Shown here in pieces: positions 40,731 through 52,600 of a stretch of DNA of 64,000 nt. Numbering within the stretch: the stretch's first letter is position 1; each line of letters starts with the position of its first letter. The stretch comes from Podospora comata. Taxonomy: Eukaryota; Ascomycota; Sordariomycetes; Sordariales; Podosporaceae. The notes under the pieces were generated by a model, which was not told the origin of the DNA, ran no database searches, and worked only from the letters and a program-made list of their open reading frames with translations. A program made the position numbers and the translations under genes. The stretch is from assembly GCA_017354895.1 (NCBI GenBank), contig CP071499.1, forward strand, positions 372,001 to 436,000, given 5' to 3'.

Positions 40731-42394
40731 TTATGACTGGGCCTGCTTCGGCCTGTCCCCGTCGGCTGGGCTTGTGCCGTTGCCGTTGAGGAGGAATCCC
40801 TTCTCGGCCAAGCCGGCCTTGCCTTCCTCGTTGTCATCGTCAAACACCTTCTTCTCCAGCCACTGGGTGGCTCTCGCGCAGGCCGTATCCACGTACTTCA
40901 TCCAGGCCCAGGCGGCAATGTACGTAAGGGTGGTGAAAACCAGAATCGAGGCCATCTTGTGGGCGCGGGACTTGGGGTGGAGGTACTCCTGCTGCTTCTG
41001 GGACCCATCTTCGTTCTTACCGGCGGGTTCCCAGGGCTCTCCAGTGATCCCATACACAATCCACATGCCAACAGTGCGGAGGATGGTTCCGTGGGTGAGG
41101 TAGACAGCGAAAGAGTGGTGTCCGAGCCAGATCAGAAGACGATGCGAGAGGAGCTTCTGGATGAAGGGCGAGATGAAGATGGAGATGGAGGTGCACATGA
41201 TGAAAAAGGCCGATGTTCGTCGGTGGACATTGGACCCCTTAGGTACCAAGAAACTGCCCTGGTTCTGACCATCAACCGGATTCAGGAGGAACTTGTGGAG
41301 GCTCATGGACCAAGGGGCCCAGTCCTCATGCTCTTGCGGGTACGAGCCGACATAGCCACCGACCAAGAGCAGGAAGGGGGCAACGACGCAGGTGAGAAGG
41401 CGCTGGTGAGAGGTGATAAAGTTTTGCGTGGGACGGTGCTGGGAGAGTTCGGCAAGAAGAGTCCCAAGCGCAAGCATAGCACCAAAGGTTTCTGTTTGTC
41501 CAAAATATGTCAGTTTAAAATCAGATGTATGGTCCGTGCACAGCTATGACGTACCAGTCAAGTGTCCAACATTCATCAACCAGTACGTGATCAGGAGAAC
41601 ATGCACCAGAACACGGTACTTGAAACGCATCCCGATGGTGGCAGCCAACACGATATACACTTGGAAAGCTCCGATGAGCAGCGGGCGCATGGCCCACTGA
41701 TGCCGGTCATAGACGTTCTCGGTGTTGGTCCATGTCGTCAAGGAGGAGCGGAAGAGTCTGCGGATGTTGTCGCCCAGTGGCATTGGGTCCGGCGCATCGA
41801 AACGCACCCAGAAAGCGTCACAGCGGTTGGCGGCCCGGTAGGCACCGAGAACCGACATGAAGAAGCTGATCAGGGTGGCAATAAGAGCTGGAAGCATCAG
41901 GCGCGGAGGGCGCCGGAAAGCGCTCCTCGCAATCGTCTTGAGCGCAGCTGGCGCATTGCCCTGTTGGTAGGCGAGCTTTAATGGCTTATTGGCACATACA
42001 AAGCCCGTCAAGAAGGCGAAGATGGGCACGCCAATTCGTCCTTGGTATGGGATGCGCAGGTAAGGATATTGCAGCAATCTGGGAGCCTCTCCCTTAGAGT
42101 CGGCTGGCCAGAAAAGTGGAAAATCCAAAGCGCGGGCAATGTGGGTGGTGATAACGAGAGCCGATGTGACACCTCGAAGACCCTGTGGGCGTAATAAAAA
42201 AACAAACAGTCAGCACTGGAACGGGTGGAAGCTGGGGAAACGGTCGTCTATCAATCGTCACCGGACCATGAGGTGGCTGCAAAGGCAAAGGCGGACACCG
42301 GCACGGGGACACCCGAGCGGTCGACAAAATCCGAGAAAATGTTGCCACGTACCTCCACCCACTTGATGTTTCGTTGATTCGGTCGAGCAGCCAT
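40731..42394 (-). CDS. acyltransferase-3 family membrane enzyme
   Basis: Three exons (42394-42353, 42182-41555, 41491-40731) join in frame to about 476 residues; donors are GTACGT in both cases. The start is MAARPNQRNIKWVE and exon 2 opens GLRGVTSALVITTHIARALD, the family signature R-G-x3-x-x-V-x3-H with its catalytic-type His. There are about ten hydrophobic helices, ending YLTHGTILRTVGMWIVYG and ILVFTTLTYIAAWAWMKYV. The cytosolic C-terminus is charged. This family (Pfam Acyl_transf_3) moves acyl groups onto sugars or other extracytoplasmic acceptors; the fungal members' substrates are mostly unknown. The exon 1-2 intron is long (about 170 nt) compared with others here. Confidence 0.85.
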
Positions 42395-45300
42395 GGTGAA
42401 CTAAACAGTCGAAAAGCGCCGTCAAGGCCGGAAAAGAAGTCGGGGGAAAATTAATACAAGACAAATCCCTATGCGATGATCCTCCCCCACAAAACCCTGA
42501 GGTGGAGAGAAAAAAGGGGACAAGCAAGCCACAGGATGTTCGGTCGTCGCGGCTATGTGTGTGTCGCCCAAAAGGAGTGTGGTGAAGACAAGTGGAGAAG
42601 CCGAAAAAATAGAGGAGACCGAGTCGTCGGAGGTCGGGGCCGAGATGGAATGATCCAGAGGTTCCAGATGTCGGCGGAGAAACAGGAAAAAAAAAAGGAG
42701 AGGCTAATTATTATTGGCAGCGGAGCATCGAGAGAGAGAGAGTCGACAGAAGACAGAGCGAGGTCGTCGTCAGGGCAAGCGTAGCAAAGATAGGTTGATT
42801 TCAGTCGGTGAAAGTTGACAGCAAGGCCCGTTGCATCTGGAGTTGCGCAGAGCTTGTCAAATTGGGCGGTCGTGAGGCTTCGTTCGCTTCTTGTCGTTGC
42901 CCCTGCGCCGTGATTGCTTCTTGTGCTCGCGTAGCACTGCTGAGGCTGGGTCGGACGTTGGCGTCGTCGGGGAATTGGGTGGTTTGGATAGGGCAGCGGG
43001 CCTCGGAAGGGGATTCGTCGAGGGCGTCCCAAAATTATAGGTATTAAAAGGTGGTGAAAAACCAGAGCGCAGATTTGGTGGCGGACATGGAGAAGTGGAA
43101 GGGGGTTCCTGTTTTTTTTGAACCAAGAGGCGACATCAGTGCCTGGCCTATATTTTTACACGTTACAGGGAGATGGCATGGAACCGTAGCGAGCCCCCCA
43201 GCATGCCCAGAACGCCCAGCAAACCGCCAAGTCCTCCAACAACACACCACTACCACGCTTGATTGCAGGGGGCGGGCAGTGAAGAGCACAACTCTCCTTT
43301 TCCGTACAGAAGAGGGCTTCACCTCATTGTTCATTCAATTCGTCATCATGCAGCTCCAACACAAATCCTTTTCAGCCCATCAACAATTGCCTCCGAAGCT
43401 GATCAAGAAAGGCGTCACTCCTTATGGCTTCAGCCTGCACATCCCGCGCAGCCACATGCAGCCACTTGGGACAGCCCATCCATCCGGGCCCCTGGACAGA
43501 CGGTGGACTGGAGAGCCGGGATTTGGGCTGCCCCACTTCTCCGTTTTTGTTTCCAAGACGGACTGAGGGCCCAGTATCCGTGTGTATAAAAAGAAGACGC
43601 CCGCAACGACAGCGCCAGCGCCAGCGACGGCGGCGGCAGCGACGACAGCTTACTGTCTTGGACAGTCCTAGACAGTTGTTCTCCCTGTGCTACGAACTCG
43701 TGGGCTCTGCGACGGGTGTGGCTGCCTTTCCTCCCGCTGTCGTGCGGTGTGGGCGTGCACCGGTGATCCGTCCCTGATTTTTCTTTTGAAGGAGCCGAGG
43801 AGCCATTCCACTTACACTGCCCGTCATCCCATCTTGATTTGAGCAGACGAAGACCACGTCCCCCGGCCCGACTGTCTCTTTCATATCCTCCGTCAGTGAG
43901 CAGAATGCGACATCGTCTTTCCAGTCAAGTTTGTCGAATGCCCTCACACCCTCCACCGTTGCGTGGCCACGGCACAGATGGTCTTGGCGATTTGCCGTTT
44001 TGCCGACAAACAGGCACAAAGGTTAGACACTGTGCACCACCAAACTTCTTGGCATTTGCCGCACGTTTCAACCCCACACCCTCCAACGATGCTGCCGGGA
44101 CTTTGTGTTGACCGCATCGAGATTCTCGGATTTAACTTCATGACTGACTGTTGACTGCTCCGTCGCCAGCTTCCGGCCAACCGGCCACTCCGCCCTCTTT
44201 GCCGTCAAACGACAGCTCCGCGTCCCGTCGCCGCCCTGGAGCACGCGACACCTCAACCACCGGGCCAGGCCCGTAGCCGGGTTTCTTAGCGCCGTCCCGG
44301 TACCCGCTGAAGAAAAGGGGGACATCGCCAAGCAGCTTGGCGATATCAACACCGCTCAGCTGTTCATCTGTTCACACATACGGATACAATACTCCGTACG
44401 GAGTTACGCAATACATAATAATCCGGTCAATGTCAACACACATCGGGGGGGCGAGGGAACAACCTGCGGATCTCTGAAACTGCGAGAGGCCAGTTGCTTC
44501 CAGGTTGTTGCTCAACTTCCATCCAAGTTCCAGGTTTCTCCATCCGTTCTGGTGGATAATAAATGTAGTATATCCACCGGGCCCCAGAGCCTCCGCACCG
44601 AATTTGTTCTCGAACTTCTTTTGCCGCTCGCGGCCAGCGATGATCCCTCGCGCGCTCGCGCATCCGAGACTCCATGTTCGACCAGTCTTCTACCTGACGT
44701 GTCACCAACATTGAAACATTTCCTCTCCTCTCTTCCACAAGTGCGCAACGGTTCACTGACAAGTCTCACGCGATTGACATGTTGACAGTGTCCTTGATGG
44801 GAATCTCCGTTCTGGTGGACCTGATTGGCGGGGTATCCCTCCGAGAAAAGAGCACGCACTAATAAAAAAATAAAAACTTTAAGTAGGCTGCTGACTTCTC
44901 TGCCCCTGAAACACACGCGCTCGAGCCAGGGCAAGCATCCAACGCAAATCCACCGGCTTTCGTCTGAACAACGCCCCCATCCCTCACACCAAGCGCTGGG
45001 TCAGCTGATGGCAATCACGATGGGTTGCAGGCCACAATGTCTGTCGGTGATGTTCGATGTCCGATGCCGCCAAACATGTGCTCAGATGTCATCTCGCGAA
45101 TTCAGGGGCTAAGAAAACGGCCACCAAGCGAAGCGGGCAATCGCGTCTTGGGTCACTTCGGATTGTGGGGGAGATTCATCATTCCGGCCCTAGCCTTCTA
45201 TCAGTGTCTCAGAGGTGACATTCAACTTTTTTTCTTCTCGATTTTTTAAATATTTTCTCGTCTGTTTTGGATGGTCCCCAAACTGACCCTTCTGTTCTTT

Positions 45301-46270
45301 CCATTTCGATCAAGCTGCATTGTCATCTCCGACTGTCCTGATTTTCAGGGACCAGCACCTGCATGCGCCGGGAGAATGCTCCATTTGGGAATGATAGGCG
45401 GCACTAGCAAGTTTAGCATTCTTATGGGAAATGGCTTTCACCGCTTTATGACTTCACACCTTTGGTCAAGATGCATCAACCACGCGTCCTTTTCATGCAT
45501 CAACCTACACACTTCAGTTGCATAACATCTACGGCCTGATGATCTCCGCTCTCTTTCTGGATGCCAAACCTCTAGGTTTATCACACCCTTGCTTCCCAGC
45601 ATTGGAATGTCTTCCGTGTTGTATCCAACCTATCAAGTTAGCAGGGGCTCATGAAGACTATCGAAGCTTGACTATACCCAACAGCACACAGTGATTATAT
45701 TACTAGTCCCACCACTTACCTAATCCTTGATCCAAGTCAGAAATCTCGCATTGTACTATCACTGCACAACATCATCGTGAATTGAACAGAACTGTACACT
45801 AAGGGGAAAGAACCCTTTGTCCGAAAGAATACATTGTAAGCCTCAATGTGTTGTGTTGAGCTGCTGAGGTGGCATAAAACTGGTCTACATATCAGGGAGA
45901 CAAGACATGGATCAAAACGATACCATGCTTTCTCTCCTTACCTTATGTTGTCACAAGGAGGACTCAAAACCGGCCATTCATCAAGTAACCATTCAAGAGT
46001 TTGACTTCTTGTTTCTTGAGCTTGTCGTTGGGTATCATGAATGGCTGAGGCAAAGAAAAAGAGTTCAGTATAGTATTCCACGTGTGTCAATGTCTTCAAG
46101 GCAGCGCGAGCAGGCAGAGAAAGGCAACAGACTGAACAATGTGAGGAAGGTCGTTGCTCCATTCTAGAAATCTCTATATAGACCTTTTGTGATAAGGGTT
46201 TCTGTCTCCAAGCACTCGCAATCGTGCCTGGTGACCATCTCCTCTCTCTCCTCCATGACATTCAGTTGTC
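42395..46270. other. 3.9-kb stretch without a convincing gene
   Basis: Many short overlapping frames occur on both strands (for example 43051-43566 plus, 42553-43032 minus, 44512-44934 minus) but none has domain signals, a signal peptide or consistent composition. Features seen: an A run at 42689-42698, a GCC/GGC-rich coding-like repeat at about 43605-43655 (AGCGCCAGCGCCAGCGACGG), and a 14-bp palindrome at 44391. It presumably holds the promoters of the acyltransferase and of the 46271 gene, and maybe non-coding RNA. Confidence 0.4.
44391..44404. repeat. 14-bp perfect palindrome ACTCCGTACGGAGT
   Basis: A perfect palindrome, seen once. Close variants of ACTCCGTACGGAGT are abundant in several fungal genomes, sometimes as ends of small inverted-repeat elements; that is from general knowledge. 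Confidence 0.5.
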
Positions 46271-48127
46271 ATGATGCCTCACTTTGGCTTGGTTCGTGTT
46301 GCTTCCCCTGGTAGATGGTCGCGGGAATTTATCTTTTGCGATTATTGTCTACGCCAGGAGCGAAATGAGGACACCACAGAGAGCTACTGCTCGCTGCATC
46401 GACCTGGACGTGATCAAACACAAGCTACACCTTCTTTGAGAGAAGACCATGTCGAAAACGCCATCCAGACCATCCTGCTCGCTGCGTGTGAGACTTCAGA
46501 AAGTGATTCCCACGCTGAAAATGGGGAACTCTTGGTATTGTCAGCCGACTCGCCCCCGTCTCAACCATCTTCTTCTTCTGCTGAGAAGAAACACCAAACC
46601 GACCGGCCCACAGAGTCCCGTTCATCATCTCCCCCAACAGACGATACTCCTGGCCAAACTGAACCATCACGGCAGTCCTCATCGCAGACAATCCCATCTA
46701 CTGCCCAAACCAAGCAACCAGGTCGTAGAGGCCCTGGTCGTCGAGCCGATAACCTCCGGATCAACCTTCCCAACCCACCCCCGCTTCCAGAACCCGGACA
46801 GCGTCCAAGCCGAGAGGTCCTCGCCCGACACGGCGTAATCGTCCCCCATATACCCCTCGTTCCAGCCCTGAGACCTTCCAAGCAACCTTCGGCGACCGCC
46901 ACTGACCTGGCATGGTACAAAGCACATAGGCTGTGCACCAACTGCCACAAGGAGGTGGACGACCTCCACTTCTCCAAGTGTTCTGCCTGTCGGGCAGCCG
47001 GGCTGGAACGCGCTCGGAGATACCAAGCCAAGAAGAGGGAGGAGAAGGCGATGCAAATGAAAATGGCAAAGGAGAGCCAGGGGCGGGACGGAACCCAGTC
47101 GTCCGAGAGGCAGAGTGAACAGTCAAACGCCCGGACCTTGTGCTTGCCCAGGTTGACTACTACCCCCCAACCAATCCACCTGATGCCAGACGCCAGCGCC
47201 AGAGACAGAATCTACATGACTTTTATCGACACGCTTCCAATCCACCCCCGGCGGCGCTCGACAGGTAGTGGTCAAAGGGCTGTGTTGGGCCCGAGTCGGG
47301 AACAAGACCTCTATCTCCACGCGTTGGACAGGCTGACTGACATACGCCTGTCCACAACTTCTTCCTCCCCCTCGTCATTACCAGAAGCAGCTCCCGGTCC
47401 ACATCACACATCGCCACCACCCCGTGAACGACCGCGCGGGTATTCCCCCCCGGACCCTCAAACCCCCAGGAATGAATTCAACTCTGCATGGCGCATGTCG
47501 TCAGGTTCCCTGCCCACACCTGCGCCGTCGTCCTCTCCTTTTGGACCTCAGTCCTCATCCAACGCCGCAGAACAACAGTCATCCCCTTTCAGACGCAGGG
47601 GTGAGGAAGGGGAATACCAACTCCACCCTTTACTGGCAAATATCCCACCGGAGCAGTGGTCTTCGCTACCATCATCATGGCGGCCAGAATCAGAGATGCC
47701 AGTGCGGGGTGGTTATCCATCGAACGCTGGCAACTGGGGGGTTGGTGTTGATCATGGGTGTTATAACAGACAGCAACGTGGCTTGCTGGGTGATGTGCTA
47801 CAGGATTGTCCTTACCGGTATCATCACCCCAGCACTGCGGTCGCTGGAAGCGGTGAGAGACAATATGACGAAGGGTCTGGGGGCTGGGTTGACGGCCCGG
47901 GGGCAAAGAGGTTGGATATGAACGTTGTTGATCCGGCGTTGGTGAGTGTGCAGGAGGGTATGATGATGGGTGGGTTGGAGGAGGTGGACATTGAGGAGTC
48001 TGTTAAGTTTTCTGGGGCGGAGGAAGGGGTGGTGGAGAGGGTGGTGGGCGGGAGTCTGGGGAGGGTGAAGATCGAGAGGGTGGGCGGTCTTTTTGAGTTC
48101 GAGAAAGAGGGTTGCATACCTACATAG
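46271..48127 (+). CDS. hypothetical protein with two Cys-pair (zinc-binding-like) motifs
   Basis: A 618-residue single-exon protein. An N-terminal FCDYCLRQE ... YCSLH (Cys23, Cys26, Cys40, His43) and a central LCTNCHKEVDDLHFSKCSAC (Cys222, Cys225, Cys237, Cys240) each look like a four-ligand zinc site; the second is followed by a basic helix (RAAGLERARRYQAKKREEK). The rest is Ser/Pro/Gln/Arg-rich and probably disordered. The basic, disordered, zinc-knuckle character suggests a nuclear, nucleic-acid-associated or regulatory protein of a fungal-specific type. It resembles C-x2-C...C-x2-C motifs of uncharacterised ascomycete proteins. Confidence 0.65.
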   Translation: MMPHFGLVRVASPGRWSREFIFCDYCLRQERNEDTTESYCSLHRPGRDQTQATPSLREDHVENAIQTILLAACETSESDSHAENGELLVLSADSPPSQPSSSSAEKKHQTDRPTESRSSSPPTDDTPGQTEPSRQSSSQTIPSTAQTKQPGRRGPGRRADNLRINLPNPPPLPEPGQRPSREVLARHGVIVPHIPLVPALRPSKQPSATATDLAWYKAHRLCTNCHKEVDDLHFSKCSACRAAGLERARRYQAKKREEKAMQMKMAKESQGRDGTQSSERQSEQSNARTLCLPRLTTTPQPIHLMPDASARDRIYMTFIDTLPIHPRRRSTGSGQRAVLGPSREQDLYLHALDRLTDIRLSTTSSSPSSLPEAAPGPHHTSPPPRERPRGYSPPDPQTPRNEFNSAWRMSSGSLPTPAPSSSPFGPQSSSNAAEQQSSPFRRRGEEGEYQLHPLLANIPPEQWSSLPSSWRPESEMPVRGGYPSNAGNWGVGVDHGCYNRQQRGLLGDVLQDCPYRYHHPSTAVAGSGERQYDEGSGGWVDGPGAKRLDMNVVDPALVSVQEGMMMGGLEEVDIEESVKFSGAEEGVVERVVGGSLGRVKIERVGGLFEFEKEGCIPT

Positions 48128-49061
48128 TCACACCCGAAATTTTCTTTTGGCTCAGTCTGTATTGGTCTCACAAGGTGAGCAAAAGGTAAGCGCAGTGAGC
48201 ATCATCCTTAGCTGAAGTGGGATTAAGGACCGTTCGGCTATACTTGCCACAACCAAAATTAATTATAACTTCCATTTTCTCCTTACGCGTGCCAGTAGCT
48301 CATTATTAAACCCATTAAAACCACCATATACATTGAAATTATAACTTTATATATAAACAAACTTATCTATATTTCTAATAGAAAATAACATTTATAAATT
48401 ATATATTTATATATATTAAGTTGAATAACTTTAATTACTATAACTTAAAGATTATGAAAGGATAGCGGGAATATATACACTAAATTACCTATCCGTTACT
48501 CGAGCTTTTATTTTACTGTTACTTTAACAAAAAAAATATATATCAAAAGAAAATAAAGTTATCTAATAAATTAACTGAATAAACGTATATTAACTTTAAA
48601 GGATAAAAGGCGCGAAATTTGAATAGTGATAAGTCCATAGGATTATATAAACAGAATAAATATAACTTACTATTCGTGAGCGAAATTACTAGTATTGGTT
48701 TGGGGTGCGGCCACAGGCCTGAGGATATGTGAGGAAGTAAGGCTCTCGGAGGATTCGGGGGTTCAGTAGTCATGTATATAAGCGGTCTGCTTTTGACATT
48801 TTATTTTAGACAGGACATCGACTTTTATTTCTTCATATTTTGTGCCTTGCACGCGTGCAGGCAATTCTGGCCCTCTGATCAGGCCAATCCGGTGCCTATT
48901 ATGTGGCCTGCGAGCCCATAGTGTCTTTTCTTTGTCCTGCATGAAGTGCGGCCTGCAAGCGAGTCGCTGTCACGCAAGTGAGATCATTCAAGGACCTGTT
49001 GATAGTATACTTGTGATGTTGTGGTTGTTTTTGTGTGTTTTCTCACCATTTCAACATATAA
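48128..49061. other. AT-rich intergenic region at the edge of a repeat block
   Basis: From about 48250 composition falls to very AT-rich with many TA steps, as in RIP-affected DNA, except for a GC-normal island at about 48690-49060. No gene or identifiable element is seen in it. Confidence 0.5.
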
Positions 49062-49285
49062 TGTACAACGAACCCCTATCGTGAACCTCTAAAAAAGATA
49101 CTAGTTAAAAATATTTTTAAATAATCCTAGTTCGGTATGGCTAAATAATATATAATAAATAGCTTATCTCGATCATAACAGTCTAAACACCAACGATTAT
49201 AATTTAAATTACATACAGCGGAACTGTCTATCTACACCAGCCAGTTCCTCGGTATATATAGATGTGACGAACCCCTATCCAGAAC
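49062..49285 (-). mobile_element. inverted LTR fragments abutting the left LTR
   Basis: The stretch reads as the reverse complement of the 3' part of the downstream LTR (ACGAACCCCTATC near its start, CCAGCCAGTTCCTC near 49240), more decayed. A second short copy (TGTGACGAACCCCTATCCAG at 49263 on) touches the LTR start. They show earlier insertions of the same LTR family in the opposite orientation. Confidence 0.7.
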
Positions 49286-49669
49286 TGTCACGGCTTGACA
49301 CTCAGTGGGGCGCAGGCGCACCACGGACCAATCGTTAGTATGGGAGCCCGGACCAATCAGAACGGGATTATTGGGATCGAGGATCGATCCAGAAGAGTCA
49401 ATCCCAAAAGGGACAGTATCGATAGGATCGATGGTCGAGTCTATCGATCCAGGACGGCGCCAGGCTTAGTACCGGGACTATATATACGGAGGAACTGGCT
49501 GGTGTAGATAGATAGTTCCGCAGTATATAATTCAAACTTATATTCACGGTATCTAGTATTTACATTAAGACATTTTATTATATACTATTTAGCTATACCG
49601 AGCTACGATTATTCAGAAGTACCTTCGACCAGTATCCTTTTTAGAGGTTCTGGATAGGGGTTCGTCACA
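49286..49669 (+). repeat. left LTR (384 bp)
   Basis: It starts TGTCACGGCTTG and ends GGTTCGTCACA, the TG...CA ends expected of an LTR. The segment shares long identical blocks with 56419 onward (for example GGACCAATCGTTAGTATGGG). Confidence 0.85.
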
Positions 49670-52600
49670 CGTTATATACTTACTTTAACTCTATTACGGA
49701 TAAATTAAAGGTGTCTTTTCACTACTATAGCCGGACCTAAAAATATTTAAATAGGAGGCGTCCCGCTTAGCCCAGGCGGCGAGGGACTTTCTACTAGCAC
49801 CAGACCTATACTTACTACTGCAGAATAGGTCGTTAAGCGCCTTAGGGAGCTTAAGGAAGAGGTTTAGTAGACCCGGAAGTAGATTATCGTTATTATAATT
49901 ATACTTAAATTAACCGTTAAATTCCCGGTACCGGAGTACTATAGAGGAGGAAAGGTAAAGCTTAAAGGATTTTTAATCTAGCTTAAAACCTATTTTCGTT
50001 ATTACTTAAATTAGTTTATTAATAAAAAGTTAAAAATAATTTTTACGGTTACTAGACTTAAAGATAGGGCTCTCGCGTAGTTCGAACTTATTTTCGATAA
50101 CTACTATAAATAGGAGCCGGAGGACTAAAAGAAAATTACTATAGAATATTTCGAAAGCTATTATATCTTTAAGACTAAACTTAAAGAGGTATTTAGGGAG
50201 TATAATAAAGTAAGGCACGCGTAGGAGAGGCTCGTAAACCTACGTTAAATGCGTTTAGTAACTAATTATACGGTTCTATTTAAAATCGATAGCCTATGTA
50301 ATACTATTAACGATAAAGGGTTAATATAGTTCTTCTATAACGGCCTTAAGGAAAAAGTAAAAAATAAATTATATAAGGAGTCGAGGCCTAATACTATCGA
50401 TAAATATATTACTATAGTTATTCGGATCGACGATCGGTAGTTCTAACAGCGTACGGAGAAAAGAAATAGTAAAGGTTATTACAGCAATAATAATAAAGGA
50501 TACTTCGGTAATAACCGTTCTAACGATAAGTAAAAAAAAAGATACTTTAGTATTAGCTACTCCGGTATTATATACGTAGGACCGATGGAGGTCGACGCTA
50601 TATAGTAATAGAGACTATAAGGCCGGAGCTAAGGCAGAAATAACCTTAAATATTTTAACTATAGTAAGGCAGGATACTTTAAGAAAGACTATAGGGCACC
50701 TAAGAGACTCGGATGGAAAAAGGAGATTATAGTAATTACTATATCGAGGGGACCGAGGGTTATGGAGGTAGTAGCTATCGGGTACTAGTAAGGCGGAGCG
50801 GCAGGCTCCGAGGAAGACTCCAACTGGCACGCCGAACAGGAAAATATAGAGTTCCAGGAACGGCGGGAAGTAGTGGAAAGGCCGAAGGCGGAGCACGAAG
50901 AAGGATATCTTTAGATACAGGCATTGCAGGATTAAGTGGCACGAGTCACTATAGATATTACTATAGAGGTCGTTAAGGACGATAACCCTGTGCTATGGGG
51001 AGGACCTACCAGGTGGACGATACTAGGGAGGCAGTACAGCAAATACAGAATTACTATCTTAAAGGAAATAGTATAGCCTGTGAAGCTCGTACATAAAAGC
51101 TAGAAAAAAGACTGGAAGAGTAAGAAGGTCGCTAGTATTAGGATCGCGAAGTTACTAGGAGATATACCTACACTTACACGGCATATACCTTGTGAGGGAG
51201 ATACGGCGTAACTTTATCCCAGGTATCCGGAGCAGCGGAAAGTACCTTGGTTTTAGTGTATTATATACGGATATGTGGAGCACCACTAAAGCAAGTCGCT
51301 ATACGGCTACTAGCCGGTACGTAAGGTGGGTAAGAAGGGTAAGCCATAACTAGTTAAAAGGATTATAGTAAGATAGGAAAGAGTTTAGGAGGAACTAAAC
51401 GACTATATTTTATAGAAAGTTTAGGACCCGGTTAAACTAAAGGATAGCCTTTAAGTAATGTAGTTTACTTTAAAGTATACGAGATATTACCTCGAATATA
51501 CGGACGGTAGGAATATAAACGATAGTATACGTTCGTGGGAGGAAGCTAAGCAAGTATAGTTAAGGGACTTTATATTACTAATTAACCCGGAGTAAGAAAA
51601 CGCTTTTAAACGATATAACCGCTTAAGAAACGATTCGCGGCCCTTCGCGGGGGCCGTTAATCTCTAACGGACTACGAACGGTATTTTTATAAGTATTAAC
51701 GTAAAGCAAAGGTATAGAATAATGACCCGGCGCTCGTTAGCGAGGTTACTATTATATAGGAAGGAAATAAGAAAGATAAACGCCTTTAGATTATAATATA
51801 TTAAAAGGATATCTAAACGGTAATATTAGTAGACGGTAGTACGGAAATAAACTTAATTTCGTTATAGTTCGTATATTAAACCCGTATACTATAGAAGAAA
51901 AAAAAGAAATAGATTATTATATAAATACCATTTCTTATATAAAAGGTTTATAAAGAAATACTACCCCTAGATATTATAGTCGAAGGAAAAATAACTTTAA
52001 TTATATTTAATATTATAAATATAGGACCCTCGAAAGATATAATCCTAAAGTAACTATAATATAAAGATTATAACTTAAATATCGATTAGAGGGATAGTAA
52101 CTACTTACGACTAAAAGAGCCTTAGAAATATCTAATTAACGATAAGAGATTAGGAGTACGTATAAAGTAAAGTATAGGATATATACCCTCCACGGTACTA
52201 CCGTAAGGAGCCTAAGAAGTAATAATATATTTTATTAATATAAGCGGTAAGATCGAAGAAGTAAGGTTAACGACGTTAGTGGAAATATCGGAGATTAATA
52301 AATATATTTATTATAATAACGTAGAAAAAAGTAAGAAAAAAGCGGTATTAGTGGAATATCGAAGATACCTAACTTTTATAGTAAAGTATTTAAAGGGACT
52401 CTTAAAGCGAGGGCCGTAGGACTATAAAATTAAATTAAAAAAAGGAGCTAAGCTATAGCTATTTAAGGTTTATTATATTAACGATAAGTAAAGTAAAAAG
52501 TTACGGAAGTATTTAAACGAGAATTTAAAAAGAAAATATATTAGGGAGTCTATATCGCTAATAAGATACCCTATATTTTTCGTACCGAAAAAAGATAGTA

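Noticed and set aside
43051-43566. 171-codon plus-strand frame as a gene
   Set aside because: No domain, signal or consistent composition; it overlaps other equally long frames in the acyltransferase upstream region.
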